DNA from: [Clostridium] symbiosum
GTDB taxonomy: Bacteria > Bacillota > Clostridia > Lachnospirales > Lachnospiraceae
Length of the DNA: 32,406 bases
Direction of reading: 5' to 3'
Assembly (NCBI GenBank): GCA_021769625.1
Contig: JAETSN010000050.1
Location: forward strand, 1-32,406
Below are positions 30,285 to 32,406 of the stretch, piece by piece; the first letter of the stretch is position 1, and each line of letters opens with the position of its first letter. The notes beneath the pieces were generated by a model, which worked only from the letters and a program-made list of their open reading frames with translations, was not told where the DNA came from and made no database searches. Position numbers and translations under genes: made by a program.

Positions 30285-31187
30285 ATGGAAGATGACAGAA
30301 AATATACGGAGGAAACACCGCTTTTGGAGGTGTGCGGCATCTCCAAACAATATAAGGGCTTTTTGCTGGATAAGGTTTCGTTTACCCTGCCCAAAGGGTA
30401 TATCATGGGCTATGTGGGACCGAACGGCGCGGGAAAGAGCACGACTCTGGGCATCATCACCCAGACCAGACGGGCGCTGGAAGGGGAAGTGCTTCTGGAC
30501 GGTATGGCATACGCGGATGATCCGGTGCTCTATAAAGAAAAGATCGGGTATGTCAGCAGCATTTCCTATTTCCCGCCCGTGATGAAGGTGAAGGATGCGG
30601 CGATGATCCTGAAGCAGTTTTACCCGACTTTTTCAAAAGAAAAGTTTTTCCGTCTGGTAAAGGAGTGGAATCTGCCGGAAAAGAAAAAGTTTTCGACTTT
30701 TTCCACCGGCATGATGGTAAAGCTGATGTTTGCGGCTGTCCTTTCGCGTGAGACGAGGCTGTTAATACTGGATGAAGCCACCAACGGGCTGGATATTCTG
30801 TTCAGGGAGGAGATCTTAGGCCTTCTGCAGCGCTATATCGAGGACGGCGAACACAGCGTACTCTTCGCCACCCATATCATAGACGATCTGGAGCAGATCG
30901 CGGACTATATCGTGATGGTGGACGGAGGACGGGTGCTGCTGCAGGATACCAAAGAGGCGCTGACGGAAAATTATATTCTGGTAAAAGGGGACGAAGCCCT
31001 GCTTGCCGGGTCGGATGCCGCAAAGTACCTGATCGGGACAAGGCGTGCCGCCTACGGCTTTTCCGCCCTGATCCAGACCGACAACGCGGCATCCCTGCCT
31101 GCCGGGGTCGTTATGGAAAAACCAAACATCAGCCAGATCATGAGCTACCTGATGAAAGAGGAGAGTGCTGTCGCGCAGCGATTTTAA
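30285..31187 (+). CDS. ABC transporter ATP-binding protein
   Basis: This 300-residue ATPase has Walker A GPNGAGKST (near 47), signature FSTGMMVKLMFAAVL (the usual SGGQ replaced by STGM, as in YtrB-like and antibiotic-resistance ATPases), Walker B LLILDEATNGLD and switch ATHIIDDLE. The last 70 residues form a small extra domain. It lies about 97 bases after the GntR-family gene and has AGGAG before the ATG. With the downstream permease it likely forms an ABC-2 type exporter. The substrate is unknown; peptide antibiotics or lipids are typical for YtrA-controlled systems. Confidence 0.92.
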   Translation: MEDDRKYTEETPLLEVCGISKQYKGFLLDKVSFTLPKGYIMGYVGPNGAGKSTTLGIITQTRRALEGEVLLDGMAYADDPVLYKEKIGYVSSISYFPPVMKVKDAAMILKQFYPTFSKEKFFRLVKEWNLPEKKKFSTFSTGMMVKLMFAAVLSRETRLLILDEATNGLDILFREEILGLLQRYIEDGEHSVLFATHIIDDLEQIADYIVMVDGGRVLLQDTKEALTENYILVKGDEALLAGSDAAKYLIGTRRAAYGFSALIQTDNAASLPAGVVMEKPNISQIMSYLMKEESAVAQRF

Positions 31188-31215
31188 AAAATATGGTAAA
31201 GTCGCAAAGGCACAC

Positions 31216-31259
31216 GAGAGGAACTTTCATGAGTGTCCTTTCGAATGAAAGTTTCTCTC
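31216..31259. repeat. Long hairpin A between ATPase and permease genes
   Basis: GAGAGGAACTTTCAT (31216-31230) pairs with ATGAAAGTTTCTCTC (31245-31259), 14 of 15 positions canonical and the other a G-U pair, with a 14-base loop. No T-run follows, so it is not a standard terminator. Confidence 0.65.
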
Positions 31260-31268
31260 TGGAAAACA

Positions 31269-31362
31269 GCATAGCCCCGTACAGTGCATGAAGTGATTTA
31301 CGGGCGAAGCAGTAATCGACCGTAAATTACTTCCCGTTAATATGTACTGGAAGGGGCTATGC
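31269..31362. repeat. Long two-tier hairpin B between ATPase and permease genes
   Basis: The outer arms GCATAGCCCC (31269-31278) and GGGGCTATGC (31353-31362) are perfect. The inner arms GAAGTGATTTACGG (31290-31303) and CCGTAAATTACTTC (31320-31333) pair throughout with one G-U. The 94-base structure ends 25 bases before the permease ATG. It could be a mobile palindrome or a leader that controls the permease. Confidence 0.65.
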
Positions 31363-31386
31363 GGAACTGGAATGGAGGATACAAGT

Positions 31387-32022
31387 ATGAAACAAATTAT
31401 TGGTTATATAGAGTATGATTTTATGAGCATAAAATCCGGAATGTTGTATATGATCGTGGTTTTCGGGGCGATCACGCTGGTGTTTGCCACACAGTCCGGC
31501 ACCGGGGCGGTGGGATACATGCTCTTCGCCGGCCTGATCCTGGCGGGTACGGCATTCGGTACCACGAAACAGACGGTGGCTTTCACGGCTCTTGTGCCGG
31601 GAAATATCCTGCAGAAGGTGCTGGGCAGATATTTAGGCGGCGTTCTCTGCGTTTTTCTGTGTACCCTGCTCGGCGTAGCCGCCGCAGGCGTTGTAAAGAT
31701 AGTCGGATATGATAACGGAAAGATGGAACTGCCGCTGTTGTCAGGACTGGTGGGGATCACGCTGCTGTTTCTCGCGATGCAGAATGTGATGCTCTATCTG
31801 CTGATTCCTTTTCTGGGGATACAGTTTGCCGGCCTTGTCCGCATGGTACCCGGATTTATCCTGTTTTTCCTTGTCATGAACATGGGAAATATGGAGATTG
31901 TGTCCGAAGTTATGCAGTATGGAGATGCTCTCGGAGCGGCCATAATGGGGATCGGCGTGGTCAGTATCGCGGCGGCGGTATTTGCGTCCTGCCTGATCAT
32001 ACGTAATCGGGATAACGAGTGA
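31387..32022 (+). CDS. ABC transporter membrane protein (ABC-2 type)
   Basis: This 211-residue protein starts MKQIIGYIEYDFMSIKSGML and has about six hydrophobic helices: MIVVFGAITLVFA, MLFAGLILAGTAFG, GVLCVFLCTLLGVAAAGVV, ITLLFLAMQNVMLYLLIPFL, FILFFLVMN and MGIGVVSIAAAVFASCLII. It has no ATPase domain. The ATG at 31387 has GGAGG 9 bases upstream; in-frame ATGs at 31342 and 31372 lack one and the first lies inside a hairpin. It follows the ATPase gene after a highly structured 199-base gap. It is the natural membrane partner of that ATPase. Confidence 0.82.
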   Translation: MKQIIGYIEYDFMSIKSGMLYMIVVFGAITLVFATQSGTGAVGYMLFAGLILAGTAFGTTKQTVAFTALVPGNILQKVLGRYLGGVLCVFLCTLLGVAAAGVVKIVGYDNGKMELPLLSGLVGITLLFLAMQNVMLYLLIPFLGIQFAGLVRMVPGFILFFLVMNMGNMEIVSEVMQYGDALGAAIMGIGVVSIAAAVFASCLIIRNRDNE

Positions 32023-32035
32023 AGAAAGATGTTGC

Positions 32036-32069
32036 GTGTCTTCCTCATTTGTGATATAGTACAAGTGTA
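32036..32069 (+). promoter_or_regulatory. Candidate promoter and operator for the second GntR gene
   Basis: On the plus strand a TTGCGT box, a 17-base spacer and TATAGT lie shortly after the permease stop (about 32031-32059). They are followed by AGTGTATTAGCACAGT, an imperfect palindrome, and a related TAGTACAGTT. This suggests a separate, perhaps self-controlled, promoter for the next regulator. Confidence 0.4.
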
Positions 32070-32184
32070 TTAGCACAGTTAGTACAGTTGGCGTGGTCGG
32101 TGCAGGCAGAATCCTGCGGCATGCCGCCGCCAGTGTCGGCTTCCTGCTCTCCGGTGCCGATACGAAGAGGAGGCCTCCGTTTTG

Positions 32185-32406
32185 ATGATTATGCTGGATT
32201 ACAAAGATACAAGACCGATTTACGAACAGGTCGTGGAAAAATTTCAGACACTGATCTTAAAGGGCGTACTGGAGCCGGATACACAGCTTCCATCCGTACG
32301 CTCTTTGGCGGTTGAACTGTCCATTAACCCGAATACGATCCAGCGCGCCTACGGAGAACTGGAGCGGCAGGGGTTTATCTATACGATAAAAGGACGGGGG
32401 GGTTTC
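32185..32406 (+). CDS. GntR-family regulator, N-terminal part (3' end outside window)
   Basis: Seventy-four codons are visible to the right edge. The protein starts MIMLDYKDTRPIYEQVVEKF and shows a complete winged helix: LEPDTQLPSVRSLAVELSIN, PNTIQRAYGELERQG and FIYTIKGRGGF. AGGAGG (32168-32173) is 11 bases upstream of the ATG at 32185. An ATG two codons on is an alternative. It is a second YtrA-like or MocR-like regulator in the same direction as the ABC module. What follows beyond the window will decide which. Confidence 0.85.
   Translation, partial: MIMLDYKDTRPIYEQVVEKFQTLILKGVLEPDTQLPSVRSLAVELSINPNTIQRAYGELERQGFIYTIKGRGGF

Noticed and set aside
32152-32160. GTGCCGATA as a second SigD promoter
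   Set aside because: No TAAA box lies 14-16 bases upstream.
32395-32406. A run of seven G residues near the right edge as a possible frameshift
   Set aside because: The second GntR frame reads through as GRGGF, the normal end of the wing, so no frameshift is needed.
1-32406. CRISPR arrays, tRNA and rRNA genes, phage or integrative element modules
   Set aside because: No regularly spaced repeats, cloverleaf or rRNA-like sequences, integrases or transposases were recognised anywhere in the window.

Overview
The window looks like chromosome of a Gram-positive Clostridia, most likely a Lachnospiraceae (inference from gene content). Supporting signs are AGGAGG-type ribosome binding sites before nearly every gene, a ClpC-RadA pair, a class I PurE, a long OMP decarboxylase (PyrF type 2), a DUF4179-type anti-sigma partner for an ECF sigma factor, YtrA-like GntR/ABC modules, and one SigD (sigma-28) type flagellar promoter. 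Every protein gene I can support is on the plus strand except one 32-residue membrane peptide. No rRNA, tRNA, CRISPR array or prophage was seen.

Layout. 1-5.9 kb: end of a LacI-family regulator carrying an in-frame palindromic insert, a MATE exporter, a TPR lipoprotein, pyrF and pyrE, then a 50-residue membrane peptide and a DUF6142-like membrane protein. 6.1-10.3 kb: a large M29-type aminopeptidase and a methyl-accepting chemotaxis protein. 10.4-15.6 kb: purine genes purE-purM-purN, then a decayed AAA-ATPase/PD-(D/E)XK-like gene, then purD. 15.7-21.2 kb: a bacterial-SH3 membrane protein with a 15-Asp tract, clpC and radA. 21.3-25.2 kb: a heterodimeric ABC exporter pair, one half of which has a 36-bp tandem repeat inside its ATPase domain. 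25.2-29.3 kb: a DUF3829-like lipoprotein, a SigD-promoter gene (DUF5610-like), and an ECF sigma/anti-sigma pair. 29.3-29.8 kb: a compact type I toxin-antitoxin-like locus. 29.8-32.4 kb: a YtrA-like GntR regulator with a clear operator, an ABC ATPase, a permease, and the start of a second GntR regulator.

How the genes work together. purE, purM, purN and purD serve de novo IMP synthesis, and pyrE and pyrF perform the last two steps to UMP. ClpC and RadA are the conserved pair of the Firmicutes stress operon, but ctsR, mcsA and mcsB are absent here. The sigma/anti-sigma pair probably senses envelope stress and activates its own promoter. The GntR-ABC module is probably self-repressed by binding over its -10 box.

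The points most worth a second look are: the toxin-antitoxin locus at 29347-29697, unseen by ordinary gene calling; four structured intergenic or intragenic palindromic elements (about 91-192, 5917-6036, 19630-19786 with a truncated relative at 23288-23332, and 31216-31362); the minisatellite inside an ABC ATPase; and the broken ATPase gene inside the purine cluster. Everything was read by eye. Family names come from motif recognition, not database searches.
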